DNA of 64,000 nt, from assembly GCF_004216855.1 (NCBI RefSeq), contig NZ_SGXT01000018.1, forward strand, positions 1-64,000. Direction: 5' to 3'. Origin of the DNA: Microcella alkaliphila (lineage in GTDB: Bacteria > Actinomycetota > Actinomycetes > Actinomycetales > Microbacteriaceae). The notes under the pieces were generated by a model. That model did no database searches. It was given only the letters and a program-made list of their open reading frames with translations, and was not told the origin of the DNA. Below, piece after piece: positions 35,006-43,907 of the stretch. The position numbers and the translations under genes are program-made. Every line of letters begins with the position of its first letter. Within the stretch, counting starts at the first letter, position 1.

Positions 35006-36184
35006 TCAGACGAAGGCGCTGACCCCCGTGATGGCGCGGCCCACGATGAGGCTGTTCATTTCGCGGGTGCCCTCGTAGCTATACAGGGCCTCGGCATCGG
35101 CGAAGAAGCGGGCGACGTCGTAGTCGAGCACGATGCCGTTGCCGCCGAGCACCTCGCGGCACAGCGCGACAACCTCTCGCATCGACGTCGTCGCGAACGC
35201 CTTCGCCATCGACGCGTGTTCGTCGCGCTGCTCGCCGGCATCGAGCATCTGCGAGACGCGCACGCACAGGGCAATCGACGCCGTGATCTTGCCGAGGCAG
35301 CGGGCGAGCAGGTCTTGCACCAGCTGGTGGTGCGCGATCGGCTTTCCGAACTGGTGGCGCTCCTTCGTGTACGCGACGGCGGCCTCGTAGGCGCCGATCG
35401 CGGTGCCGACGGCGGCCCAGGCCACCTCGGCGCGGGTGAGGCGCAGAACACTGGCGGTGTTCTTGAACGACTCGGCCTTTTCGAGCTTCAGGCTGTTCGG
35501 CACGCGAACGTCGGTGAGGGTGATGTCGGCGTTCTGCACGATGCGGAGCGCCTGCTTGCGCTCGATCTTCGTCGCGACGTAGCCGGGGGTGTCGGTCGGC
35601 ACAATGAAGCCCTTGACCTGCCCGTCCTCCGTGCTCTTCGCCCAGATGATCGTGATGTCGCTGAAGGTCGCGTTGCCGATCCAGCGCTTCTGGCCGTTCA
35701 GCACCCAGCCGTCGCCGTCGGGGGTCGCCGTCGTGCGCAGACCCTGGGCGCTGTCGCTCCCCGACAGGGGCTCGGTCAAGCCGAACGCTCCGATGATCTC
35801 GCCGCTGCGCAGGCGCGGCAGCCACTCAGAGCGCTGCTCGTCTGAACCGCAGATCCCGATCGACCCCATCGCGAGGCCGTTCTGCACGCCGACGTAGGTG
35901 GCGATGCTGGCGTCGATGCGCGCGAGCTCGAGGGCCGTCCAGCCGCCGTACAGCGCCGAGTAGTCGCCGGTGCGGGTCTCGTCCCACAGTTCGCCGAACG
36001 TCGGGTGCTTGTGCAGCACATCGATGATCTCGCGCGGAAACTCCGCCTTCTCCCATGCGTCGTTCACGAGCGGCTTGAGGTGGTGCTCGATGTCCGCACG
36101 CAAGGCGGCCAGGGCGTGCTTCTCGTGGTCGCGCAGTTGCGCCTCGAAACCGTAGAAGTCACTGATGAGGGGCTCGAAAGTCAT
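35006..36184 (-). CDS. Acyl-CoA dehydrogenase family protein (glutaryl-CoA dehydrogenase-like)
   Basis: FAD enzyme of 392 residues that would oxidise an acyl-CoA at the alpha-beta bond. GAFGLTEPLSGSDSAQGLRTTA and WVLNGQKRWIGNATFSDI are the FAD-binding strands, RHQFGKPIAHHQLVQ is the central signature, and YSYEGTREMNSLIVGRAITG near residues 367-386 carries the catalytic Glu in the YEGT position used by glutaryl-CoA and isovaleryl-type enzymes. Overall closest to glutaryl-CoA dehydrogenases, but the substrate is uncertain. The ATG at 36184 has no ribosome site and lies six bases after CATAGT on the minus strand. It is unrelated in function to the glycan genes on either side and seems to be transcribed alone. 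Confidence 0.88.
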   Translation of the reverse strand: MTFEPLISDFYGFEAQLRDHEKHALAALRADIEHHLKPLVNDAWEKAEFPREIIDVLHKHPTFGELWDETRTGDYSALYGGWTALELARIDASIATYVGVQNGLAMGSIGICGSDEQRSEWLPRLRSGEIIGAFGLTEPLSGSDSAQGLRTTATPDGDGWVLNGQKRWIGNATFSDITIIWAKSTEDGQVKGFIVPTDTPGYVATKIERKQALRIVQNADITLTDVRVPNSLKLEKAESFKNTASVLRLTRAEVAWAAVGTAIGAYEAAVAYTKERHQFGKPIAHHQLVQDLLARCLGKITASIALCVRVSQMLDAGEQRDEHASMAKAFATTSMREVVALCREVLGGNGIVLDYDVARFFADAEALYSYEGTREMNSLIVGRAITGVSAFV

Positions 36185-36190
36185 GGCCCC

Positions 36191-36196
36191 ACTATG
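36191..36196 (-). promoter_or_regulatory. Candidate leaderless -10 element of the acyl-CoA dehydrogenase gene
   Basis: CATAGT on the minus strand, six bases before the ATG at 36184. It is weaker than the TAGGCT sites because the first base deviates from TANNNT. Confidence 0.35.
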
Positions 36197-36290
36197 GCGG
36201 GCCGCGACCGTGAAGCGGCGGGCTTTTGTGGCCAGGGGGCACCTCGAGTGCGAGCACGAGCATCCGTCGTTGTCGGCTGTCCACCGTGAC

Positions 36291-36296
36291 TAGGCT
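36291..36296 (+). promoter_or_regulatory. Candidate leaderless -10 element of manA
   Basis: TAGGCT exactly six bases before the GTG of manA, with TTGTCG at 36270-36275 as a possible -35 (15-base spacing, short). Confidence 0.5.
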
Positions 36297-36302
36297 CGAC
36301 GC

Positions 36303-37442
36303 GTGATCGTCCGCATTGCCAATACGCCGCGCGACTACGCGTGGGGGTCGACGACGGCCATCGCCGAACTCCTGGGCACCGCACCCTCGGGCGGCCCCGA
36401 AGCCGAGTACTGGCTCGGTGATCACCCGGCCTCACCGGCCGTCGTCGTTGATCGGCCCGCGGTCGGGCGAACCCTCGCTGAGGTCACCGCCAGCCTTCCC
36501 GGCGGTCGACTTCCCTTCCTCATGAAGGTGCTCGCGGCGGCCGAGCCGCTGAGCCTCCAGGCCCACCCCACGCCCGCGCAGGCCGTCGAGGGTTTCACGC
36601 GCGAGAACCAGGAGGGGATCGCGCTGGACGACCCGCGGCGCTCCTACAAGGACGACCGCCACAAGCCCGAACTGATCTACGCGCTCAGCGACCCGTTCAT
36701 CGCGCTGAGCGGCTTTCGGCCGGTCGTCGACACGCGCAGCGAACTCGCGGCGATCGATGACCCGTGCGTTCTCGACCTGCTCGACCGACTGGGGGGCGAC
36801 GGGGCCCTCGCCGACACCGTTGCGTGGATGCTCAGCGGCGCCCCCGAGATCGATCGCCTCGTCTCGGCGCTCACGAACAGAGCGGGAGTCGCGCACCCGG
36901 ACGATCCTCACGGCACGTGGGCCACCGTGCGGCGCCTCGCCGCGCATTACCCGGGCGACCCCGGAATTGCCATCTCGACCCTGATGAACACCGTTGTCCT
37001 CCGCCCCGGTGAGGCGTTGTACCTGCCGGCAGGCAATCTGCACTCCTACCAGGAGGGCCTCGGCATCGAGGTGATGGCGGCGAGCGACAACGTGATCCGC
37101 GGAGGACTGACGCCGAAGCACGTCGATGTCGCCGAGCTGCTCAGCGTGCTGGACGCTCGACCGCTCCCCGCGCCCCGACTTGAGCCACACGTTACCCAAC
37201 CGGGCTTCAGCGTGTTCCGACCCGACGTGCCCGACTTCGCCCTCACCGTCGTCGAGGGGGAGGCGCTCGGCGACGGCGTCCTGATCGGGGGAGAGGGGCC
37301 GAGCATCCTGCTCTGTCTCGACGGCCAGGTCAGCGTCGACGGGCAGCAGACCGTGACGCGAGGCGACGCGCTGTACCTTTCTGCGGGGCCGTACGAGGTC
37401 GGCGGATCAGGCAAGGTCGTCGTCGCGAGCGTGAACGACTAA
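36303..37442 (+). CDS. manA: Mannose-6-phosphate isomerase, class I
   Basis: Zinc enzyme that interconverts fructose 6-phosphate and mannose 6-phosphate and so feeds GDP-mannose and mannosyl-lipid synthesis. The 379-residue protein has the type I zinc site: Gln and His in LQAHP near residues 82-86, Glu in DRHKPELIYAL near 122, and His in LHSYQEGLGIEVMAASDNVIRGG near 248. The GTG start has TAGGCT six bases upstream and no ribosome site, consistent with a leaderless mRNA. Its product is the substrate of the phosphomannomutase encoded at 46255, about 9 kb downstream on the same strand. Confidence 0.95.
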   Translation: MIVRIANTPRDYAWGSTTAIAELLGTAPSGGPEAEYWLGDHPASPAVVVDRPAVGRTLAEVTASLPGGRLPFLMKVLAAAEPLSLQAHPTPAQAVEGFTRENQEGIALDDPRRSYKDDRHKPELIYALSDPFIALSGFRPVVDTRSELAAIDDPCVLDLLDRLGGDGALADTVAWMLSGAPEIDRLVSALTNRAGVAHPDDPHGTWATVRRLAAHYPGDPGIAISTLMNTVVLRPGEALYLPAGNLHSYQEGLGIEVMAASDNVIRGGLTPKHVDVAELLSVLDARPLPAPRLEPHVTQPGFSVFRPDVPDFALTVVEGEALGDGVLIGGEGPSILLCLDGQVSVDGQQTVTRGDALYLSAGPYEVGGSGKVVVASVND

Positions 37443-37518
37443 CGCCACGCGCGGGTGTGTGAATGTCCCGCAGGCTCGCCGGGTGACCGCTAGCCTGAGC
37501 GCGCCGGAGGGGGTGGCT

Positions 37519-39492
37519 ATGCAGCAACCGGCGCGATTACGCAGGACCGCGATCGCGGTCGTGCTCCTTGCCGCGCTCGTCGCCGTGATCGCAGTCAACC
37601 CGGCGGCTCCCGCCGCTGCTGCCAGCGTCGACCGGCTTCACGGCGCAGACCGCTACGCGACGGCTGCCGCGATTTCGCAACAGGCATACCCGTCCGGGGC
37701 TCCGATCGTCTTCCTCGCCACGGGCGCCGGATTCGCCGATGCGTTGTCCGCCGCGCCCGCCGCTTCGGTGCAGGGCGGGCCGCTCCTTCTCACCGCGACC
37801 CGCACGTTGCCTGCCGCCACGGCGAATGAGATTCGCCGGCTCACGCCGCAGCGCGTCGTAATCGTCGGGGGCACGGGTGTTGTGACCGGAGACGTCGTCA
37901 CCGCGCTTCGCGGGCTCGGCGTGAGCGTCGAGCGCGTGTCCGGGGCCGACCGGTACGCGACATCACGCGCGATCGTCGAGCGCTACTTCACGGGCACCGA
38001 AACGGCGTGGGTGGCCACCGGAGCGAATTTCTCCGACGCCCTTGCCGCATCCGCCGCTGCGGGCTCGGTGGGTGGTCCCGTCCTCCTCGTCAATGGGCTC
38101 GCGTCGTCGCTGGACGCCGCAACACGCACGACGCTGAACCGCGTGGGGGCGACAACGGTGCGCATCGCCGGAGGTACCGGAGTCGTGAGCGCCGGCATCG
38201 AGAACGGTCTCCGCGCTCGCGGAGGTGACGTCATGCGGCTCGCCGGAGATGACCGCTACGGCACTGCCGTCGCGATCAATGAGCACGCGTTCCCGGCGGC
38301 CGAGCGTGTCTTCGTCGCGACGGGCATCGACTTCCCTGACGCGCTTGCGGGGGCAGCATTCGCCGGTCGAGTCGGTGCGCCGCTGTATTCGTCGGTGCCC
38401 ACCTGCCTTCCCCCCGCGGTGCGTGACGACATCGTCAGTCGGCTGGGTGCGTCGCGCGTCACGCTGTTGGGCGGCTCCGCCGTGCTCGGCGGCTCTGTCG
38501 GCTCGCTTGCGGCGTGCACGTCGAACGCGGATGCTCGTGCCGCGTCGCAGGCCGAGTTGACCAACAAGATCACCAACCGGCTCTCGAGCCTCCCCGGAAC
38601 GTACTCCGTCAGCGTGCGGCAGACGACCGGGGTCCACGCCGTGGTCAACGTGCGCGGCGCCACCATGCAAGAGCCGGCGAGCGTCATGAAGCTGTTCGCC
38701 GTATACGCGGTGTTGAAGCGTGTCGATCAGGGTCGATTGTCGATGACGACCCCGACACGCTCCGGCGTGAACGTGCGCGACTGCATCCGCGTCACCATCC
38801 ACATTTCGGACAACCTGTGCCACTGGGATCTCGTCGCCCTCATCGGCGAGCAGAACCTGAACAACTTCTTCGCCGCAGAAGGCTTCTCACGCACCGTGTA
38901 CGCCGGCCGCGGCGCCGATGGGCGGCAGTGGACGAGCAAGCACACGACGACCGGTGACGTCGCACTTCTGCTGGCGCGACTGCACAACGGAAACCTGCTG
39001 AGTGCCGCGTCGACCCGCTTCTTCATCGACCAACTCGAGACGCAACTCTGGCGCGACCGCATTCCGCACGGAGCCCCCGCCGGTATTCCCATCGCGAACA
39101 AGACCGGCCAGCTGCACGTCTCCACGGGCATGATCGAAGCGGACGCGGGGATCGTCATCGGATCGCGCCACACGCACACGATCGCTGTCATCGGCAGTCG
39201 CAACGCGACGGCGGCGGGGATCGCCGCCATCGCCCGCGTCGTGTACGAGCACTTCAACGGCGCATTCGGCGCGGCAGCGAGCTACACGAAGCTCAACCTC
39301 GTGACGACCGCGACGGTCACCGCATACAGCGGCCCGGGTTCCGGCACGACGCGCACGGTTGCATCGGGCACCCGCGTTCACGCCGACTACTCATCGCGGC
39401 TCTGGTACCGCGTCATCCTCGGCGGCACCACCGTCGTGTACATCCACTCGTCGAACCTGGCGAACTGGGTGAGCTACCCCCGACGATGGTGA
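37519..39492 (+). CDS. Secreted protein: three cell wall-binding repeat 2 domains, class A beta-lactamase-like serine domain, SH3-like tail
   Basis: 657-residue exported protein. Signal peptide 1-35. Three cell wall-binding repeats span about 37-335 (GADRYATAAAIS, GADRYATSRAIV, GDDRYGTAVAIN). A penicilloyl-serine-transferase fold follows with Ser388-x-x-Lys391 (SVMK), SDN at 430-432 and KTG at 528-530. The omega-loop glutamate of true class A beta-lactamases is not evident in the region before TTGDVALLL near 478, so antibiotic hydrolysis is doubtful; an esterase or peptidase acting in the wall fits better. Residues 595-657 look like a bacterial SH3 domain (TVTAYSGPGSGTTRTV). The ATG at 37519 has GGAGG seven bases upstream. 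Third repeat protein of the locus. Confidence 0.85.
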   Translation: MQQPARLRRTAIAVVLLAALVAVIAVNPAAPAAAASVDRLHGADRYATAAAISQQAYPSGAPIVFLATGAGFADALSAAPAASVQGGPLLLTATRTLPAATANEIRRLTPQRVVIVGGTGVVTGDVVTALRGLGVSVERVSGADRYATSRAIVERYFTGTETAWVATGANFSDALAASAAAGSVGGPVLLVNGLASSLDAATRTTLNRVGATTVRIAGGTGVVSAGIENGLRARGGDVMRLAGDDRYGTAVAINEHAFPAAERVFVATGIDFPDALAGAAFAGRVGAPLYSSVPTCLPPAVRDDIVSRLGASRVTLLGGSAVLGGSVGSLAACTSNADARAASQAELTNKITNRLSSLPGTYSVSVRQTTGVHAVVNVRGATMQEPASVMKLFAVYAVLKRVDQGRLSMTTPTRSGVNVRDCIRVTIHISDNLCHWDLVALIGEQNLNNFFAAEGFSRTVYAGRGADGRQWTSKHTTTGDVALLLARLHNGNLLSAASTRFFIDQLETQLWRDRIPHGAPAGIPIANKTGQLHVSTGMIEADAGIVIGSRHTHTIAVIGSRNATAAGIAAIARVVYEHFNGAFGAAASYTKLNLVTTATVTAYSGPGSGTTRTVASGTRVHADYSSRLWYRVILGGTTVVYIHSSNLANWVSYPRRW

Positions 39493-39518
39493 CGGCGCCG
39501 CTGCGCCACCCGCACCGG

Positions 39519-39524
39519 TAGCGT
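39519..39524 (+). promoter_or_regulatory. Candidate leaderless -10 element of galE
   Basis: TAGCGT seven bases before the galE ATG at 39532; no ribosome-binding sequence is present. Confidence 0.45.
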
Positions 39525-39531
39525 TGACCCC

Positions 39532-40494
39532 ATGACCTGGCTCGTCACCGGAGGCGCCGGCTACATTGGTGCCCACGTCGTCCGCGCGCTCCTCGACGAC
39601 GGGCTCGGCGCCGTCGTCCTCGACGACCTGTCGAGCGGCCACGCCGCCTTTGTGCCAGAGGGCGTCCCGTTTATCGAGGCGAGCATCCTGGACCGCGCCG
39701 CCGTCGATCGCGCGATCGGCGAGAACGGGGTGACCGGGGTCATCCACGTCGCCGGGTTCAAGTACGCCGGCGTGAGCGTCGAGCGGCCGCTGCACACCTA
39801 CGAGCAGAACGTGACGGGGATGGTCACGCTGCTCGAGTCGATGCAGGCCCACGGGGTCGACGCGTGCGTGTTCTCGTCGTCGGCGGCCGTCTACGGCGAC
39901 GTCGATGTCGAGCTCGTCGTCGAAGAGACCCCGAAGGCCCCCGCGTCGCCGTACGGAGAGTCGAAGCTCATCGGCGAGTGGCTGCTCGCCGACCAGGGCG
40001 ACGCCGCCGGCCTGCGGCACACGAGCCTGCGGTACTTCAACGTGGTCGGCTCGGGCGATGTGAGCCTGCGCGACACGAGCCCGCACAACCTCTTTCCGCT
40101 CGTGTTCGACGCCCTCGTCGAGGGTCGCACCCCGCGCATCAACGGCGACGATTACCCGACGCCCGACGGCACGTGCGTGCGCGACTACATCCACGTGTCC
40201 GACCTCGCGCTCGCCCACGTTGCCGCGGCCCGCAGGCTCGAGCGCGGCGAGAGCATCGAGCCTGCCTACAACCTCGGCTCGGGCGACGGAGTCTCGGTGC
40301 GCCAGATCATGGATGCGATGGCGCGCGTCACCGGCATCGCCTTCGACCCCGAGGTGGCTCCGCGCCGCCCCGGCGACCCCGCGCGCATCGTCGCCAGCGG
40401 CGAGCGCGCTTCTCGCGACCTCGACTGGCGGATGCGCCACACGCTGGATGACATGGTCGCCTCCGCGTGGGCGGCCCGTCGGGCCGCGCAATAG
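39532..40494 (+). CDS. galE: UDP-glucose 4-epimerase
   Basis: Interconverts UDP-glucose and UDP-galactose, supplying galactose for envelope glycans. The 320-residue protein has the NAD loop TGGAGYIGAH at about 6-15, Ser in VFSSSAAVYG near 114-122 and Tyr141-x-x-x-Lys145 in SPYGESKLIGEW. SLRYFNVVGS and CVRDYIHVSDLA complete the family pattern. Unlike the gene at 31440, every catalytic residue is present and the frame is intact. It lies between the secreted beta-lactamase-like protein and whiB, and is probably transcribed from its own leaderless promoter. Acceptance of N-acetylated sugars (Gne activity) cannot be judged. Confidence 0.93.
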   Translation: MTWLVTGGAGYIGAHVVRALLDDGLGAVVLDDLSSGHAAFVPEGVPFIEASILDRAAVDRAIGENGVTGVIHVAGFKYAGVSVERPLHTYEQNVTGMVTLLESMQAHGVDACVFSSSAAVYGDVDVELVVEETPKAPASPYGESKLIGEWLLADQGDAAGLRHTSLRYFNVVGSGDVSLRDTSPHNLFPLVFDALVEGRTPRINGDDYPTPDGTCVRDYIHVSDLALAHVAAARRLERGESIEPAYNLGSGDGVSVRQIMDAMARVTGIAFDPEVAPRRPGDPARIVASGERASRDLDWRMRHTLDDMVASAWAARRAAQ

Positions 40495-40590
40495 CCCGCG
40501 GCACCCTCGCGTCGCCGCACATCGACGTAGGCACACATTCCGGCGCGTCGCAACCCTCGATAACGGGTTCACCCTTTTACGATTCGCGAC

Positions 40591-40619
40591 TTGACGCGAG
40601 GGAACTACACGAGTGTAAT
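40591..40619 (+). promoter_or_regulatory. Sigma-70-type promoter of whiB
   Basis: TTGACG (40591-40596) and TGTAAT (40614-40619) are separated by exactly 17 bases and lie about 50 bases upstream of whiB. It is the best vegetative promoter match seen in the window. Transcription would start near 40626, giving a leader that carries the GGGAGGGGAG ribosome site. Confidence 0.65.
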
Positions 40620-40671
40620 TAGGGGCATCCCGCCGCACCGGGGGTCGTGACGGGGGAGGGGAGCACCACTG

Positions 40672-40989
40672 ATGAGCGAATACCGCAACACCGTACCGGC
40701 CGATTGGTACGTAGACCCGGTTCGACTGGGAGTGCCCGGCGTTCGCCGCACGAGTGCCATCGACGATGATGCCGAACTCGCGTGGCAGACAGACGCACTG
40801 TGCGCCCAGACTGATCCCGAAGCGTTTTTTCCCGAGAAGGGTGGGTCAACACGCGACGCGAAGAAGATCTGCACCTCGTGCGAGGTGCGTACCGAGTGCC
40901 TCGAGTACGCGCTGAAGAACGACGAGCGGTTCGGCATCTGGGGCGGCCTGAGCGAGCGCGAGCGTCGCAAGCTGCGTCGCCGCGCCTGA
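40672..40989 (+). CDS. whiB: WhiB-family iron-sulfur transcriptional regulator (WhiB2 type)
   Basis: Iron-sulfur regulator that binds the primary sigma factor and controls septation and envelope genes in actinobacteria. The 105-residue protein has the four cluster cysteines at 44, 67, 70 and 76 (C-x22-C-x2-C-x5-C), the turn GIWGGLSERERRKL at 88-101 and a basic end. The block ALCAQTDPEAFFPEKGGSTR is characteristic of the WhiB2/WhmD group. GGAGGGGAG precedes the ATG. Its neighbours (manA and galE upstream; the large GT2 protein, DUF5719, zincin, DUF3499 and phosphomannomutase downstream) match the conserved actinobacterial whiB2 neighbourhood. Confidence 0.95.
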   Translation: MSEYRNTVPADWYVDPVRLGVPGVRRTSAIDDDAELAWQTDALCAQTDPEAFFPEKGGSTRDAKKICTSCEVRTECLEYALKNDERFGIWGGLSERERRKLRRRA

Positions 40990-41039
40990 CAAAGGCTGCC
41001 GCCCCGCGTGTGGCGACCGGTGACGGTCGCCGCCGCGCC

Positions 41040-41045
41040 TAGGCT
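41040..41045 (+). promoter_or_regulatory. Candidate leaderless -10 element of the large GT2-membrane gene
   Basis: TAGGCT six bases before the GTG at 41052, without a ribosome-binding sequence. Confidence 0.5.
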
Positions 41046-41051
41046 CCTTCT

Positions 41052-43907
41052 GTGCAGCCCCGCGTAACAGCAGTGCTCGTCGTCCGCCGCGGCGGCGACG
41101 CACTCGACCACACGCTCACGGCGCTCACCCACCAGACCCGCCGAGCCGACCAGCTCGTCATCGTCGACGCCGCCGACGACGCGGCCGTCACCGCCCAGCT
41201 CGCCGACGCCGCCCCCACCCACTACGTGACCGCCCCGAACGCCTCGGCCGGATTCGGGCAGCTCGTCATGGCGGGAACCGACCAGGTTCCCCTCGCCGAG
41301 CAGACGACGTCGCCGTACGGCGGCGTCGACGAGTGGTTCTGGATGCTCCGCCACGACACCGCACCCGACCTGCGGGCGCTCGAGAGGCTGCTGGGCGCCG
41401 TCGAGGTGGCCCCGTCGGTGGCGGTCGCCGGTCCCAAGGTGATGGACGGCGAGCATCCGACCACCATCCGCGAGTTCGGTGAGACGCTGACGCGAACCGG
41501 CTCCTCGGTGGCGCTCGCCGAGCGCGAGCTCGACCAGGCGCAGCACGACCGCACGAGCGACGTGCTGGCGGTCGGCGAGGCCGGCATTCTCGTGCGCCGC
41601 ACGGTCTGGCGCGACGTCGGCGGCTTCGACCCCGCGCTCGCCCACGTCGACACGGCGCTCGACCTGTGCGTGCGCATCCGCCTCGCCGGCCACCGCGTGG
41701 TCGGGGTGCCGATGGCGCGCGTGTTCGCCCACGAGTCGAGCGCCGAGTTCAGCAAACCCGGTCGCGTCCCGCGTGTCAGCGCCCGCACCGCCGCCCGCTG
41801 GCGCCGCACCGCTCAGCTGCACCGCCGGCTCGTCTACGCCCCGGTCGCCGCCGTGCCGCTGCACTGGCTGAGCCTGGTGCCGCTCGCGCTCGCCCGCTCG
41901 ATCGGGCACCTGCTCGCGAAGCGTCCGACGCTCGTGCTGGGCGAGCTCCTGGCTGCGCTCGCCGTCGCGTTCTCGGGCCCGGCCGTCCCTCGCGCTCGCC
42001 GCCGTCTCGCGCGGGCCCGCGAGGTCGGCTGGGCCGCTATCGAGCCGTTGCGCCTCGATCCGCGCGAGGTGCGTCGCCGTCGGGCGATCGCCCGGGATGC
42101 TCGCCTCGGCCAGGCAGAGATGTCGCGCATCGATCGCCCCGATTTCGCCCCCGGCGGCGTCGCAGCTGTTGCCGGTGCCGCGATCGTCGGGCTGGTGGCG
42201 ACGGCGCCGCTGCTCGGGGCCGCCGCCCTCGGCGGCGGAACGCTCGCGCCGCTCGCCACCGACATCGGCGCCCTCGCGGACGGCGTACGGGTGACGACGG
42301 AGGGCGCGGCCGACCCCTTCGCGTTCGTGCTGGCGGCGCTCGCCGCGCTCACGGCGTGGCAGCCGTCGCTCGCGCTGGTGGTGCTGTGGGCGGTCGCTCT
42401 GCCGCTCGCGGCACTGGGCGCATGGTGGGCTGCCGCCCCGCTCGTGAAGCGGCCCGGCCCCGCCGCGGCGGTGGCTGTACTGTGGGCCGCTGCTCCCGCG
42501 CTGGCCGTGGCGCTCACCGAGGCCCGGCTATCGGCGCTCATCGTGCATCTCGTCCTGCCGTGGCTGGTGGCCGCCGCCGTGCGCCTCCCCTCCTCGTGGA
42601 GCGCGACCGCCGTCACCGGGCTACTCACCGCCGTGCTGGTCGCCGCGGCGCCGAGCATCGCCCCGGCCCTCGCGCTCGTGTGGGTCGCTGCCATGGTGGT
42701 GCGCCCGCGCACGATCGGTCGCCTGCTCACGCTCGCCGTGCCCGTCGGCGTTCTCGCCGCGCCGTTGATCGCCGATCGCGTGCTGCGGGGCGAGCTGCTC
42801 GCGCTGCTCACCGACCCAGGGCTTGCCGCCGCCCCCGGCCCGGCGTCGCCGACCGGCATCCTGCTGGGGTGGCCCGACCTCGCGCCCGTGCTCGGCCCGC
42901 TCGCGACCTTCCTGCCCGCCGACCCGTCCCCGCTACTCATTGCCCTGGTCGTGGGCATTCCGGTCGTGGCGATCCCGGTGCTCGGCCTGCTCGCGCCGGC
43001 GCTTCCCAACGGGATGCGCGCCCTCGCGCCCCTCGGCCTCGCTGCGCTCGGCCTCGTCACCGCGATCGTCGCGTCGGGCATCGCCCTCACCACCGCCGAC
43101 GGCCGGGCCGTAGGGCTCGACGTGGGGCCAGCGGTCAGCCTGTACTGGTTCGGGCTGGTGCTCGCCGCCGGCATCGGCCTCGACCGCCTGGGTCGCGCCG
43201 GCGCGATTCCCGGGATCGTCGCCGTGACCGGTGCGACGGCGATCGCGGTTCCGGCCCTCGCCGCCGTGCTGCTCGGTTCCGCCGCGGTCGCCCCGCTGGC
43301 GGAGCCGCGCACGCTACCGGCGCTGGTCGCCGCCGACGCGAGCGACGACCCCCGCCTGGGCACCCTCGTGTTCACCCCGCGCCAGGAGGGACTCGCCGCC
43401 CGCATCGACCGGGGTGCGGGCCCCACACTGATCGACCAGCGCACGATCCGCCGCGCCGACGACGCCGAACTGCAGGCCCTCGCCACCCTCGCCGGCAACC
43501 TCGCCGCGCCGAGCGGCCGGGCGCTCGAGCGCGACCTCGATAGCCGCGACGTGCGCTACGTGCTGCTGCGAGCATCCAGTGCCGTGATTGAGGGCGACGA
43601 CGGAGCCGACGAGCGTGCGTACCGCATCGGCGACGTGGCCGCCGCGCTCGACGCGACGCCCGTGCTCGTGCCCGTCGGCGACACTGATGCCGGGCGGCTC
43701 TGGCGGGTCGCGGCAGACGACGACGACCGCGCGGCAGGGCCTGAGCCACACCCGCTCGCCGGAACCGTCCTCGCTGTGCAGCTCGGAGTGCTGGCGTTGA
43801 CGGTCCTGCTGGCCGTGCCCACGAGCATCCGTCCGCGTCGCGAGCGCAGTGCCGACGGCACGATCGACGACCCGGCCGCCACCTTCGACGAGGACACCGA
43901 TGACTGA
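41052..43907 (+). CDS. Large GT2 glycosyltransferase fused to a polytopic membrane domain
   Basis: 951-residue protein. Residues 1-280 are a GT2 domain (VTAVLVVRRGGDALDHTLTALTHQ, WFWMLRHDTAPDLRALERL, and VGGFDPALAHVDTALDLCVRIRLAGHRVV as the acceptor region). The usual acidic DxD motif is replaced by the less canonical RHDTAPD. After a basic linker come about 14 hydrophobic spans, then a soluble external segment of about 150 residues and a final span. The GTG start is leaderless by pattern. The next gene (DUF5719) overlaps its end by eight bases, so the two products probably work together at the membrane. This pair is conserved beside whiB2 in actinobacteria; the glycan made is unknown. Confidence 0.82.
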   Translation: MQPRVTAVLVVRRGGDALDHTLTALTHQTRRADQLVIVDAADDAAVTAQLADAAPTHYVTAPNASAGFGQLVMAGTDQVPLAEQTTSPYGGVDEWFWMLRHDTAPDLRALERLLGAVEVAPSVAVAGPKVMDGEHPTTIREFGETLTRTGSSVALAERELDQAQHDRTSDVLAVGEAGILVRRTVWRDVGGFDPALAHVDTALDLCVRIRLAGHRVVGVPMARVFAHESSAEFSKPGRVPRVSARTAARWRRTAQLHRRLVYAPVAAVPLHWLSLVPLALARSIGHLLAKRPTLVLGELLAALAVAFSGPAVPRARRRLARAREVGWAAIEPLRLDPREVRRRRAIARDARLGQAEMSRIDRPDFAPGGVAAVAGAAIVGLVATAPLLGAAALGGGTLAPLATDIGALADGVRVTTEGAADPFAFVLAALAALTAWQPSLALVVLWAVALPLAALGAWWAAAPLVKRPGPAAAVAVLWAAAPALAVALTEARLSALIVHLVLPWLVAAAVRLPSSWSATAVTGLLTAVLVAAAPSIAPALALVWVAAMVVRPRTIGRLLTLAVPVGVLAAPLIADRVLRGELLALLTDPGLAAAPGPASPTGILLGWPDLAPVLGPLATFLPADPSPLLIALVVGIPVVAIPVLGLLAPALPNGMRALAPLGLAALGLVTAIVASGIALTTADGRAVGLDVGPAVSLYWFGLVLAAGIGLDRLGRAGAIPGIVAVTGATAIAVPALAAVLLGSAAVAPLAEPRTLPALVAADASDDPRLGTLVFTPRQEGLAARIDRGAGPTLIDQRTIRRADDAELQALATLAGNLAAPSGRALERDLDSRDVRYVLLRASSAVIEGDDGADERAYRIGDVAAALDATPVLVPVGDTDAGRLWRVAADDDDRAAGPEPHPLAGTVLAVQLGVLALTVLLAVPTSIRPRRERSADGTIDDPAATFDEDTDD

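Noticed and set aside
38640-39290. Class A beta-lactamase antibiotic-resistance gene
   Set aside because: SxxK, SDN and KTG are present, but the omega-loop glutamate is not evident and the domain is fused to wall-binding repeats, so a resistance call is not justified.
41834-43498. 554-codon open frame antisense to the large GT2-membrane gene
   Set aside because: Ala/Ser/Arg-rich shadow of a real membrane protein gene; no start signal or motif.
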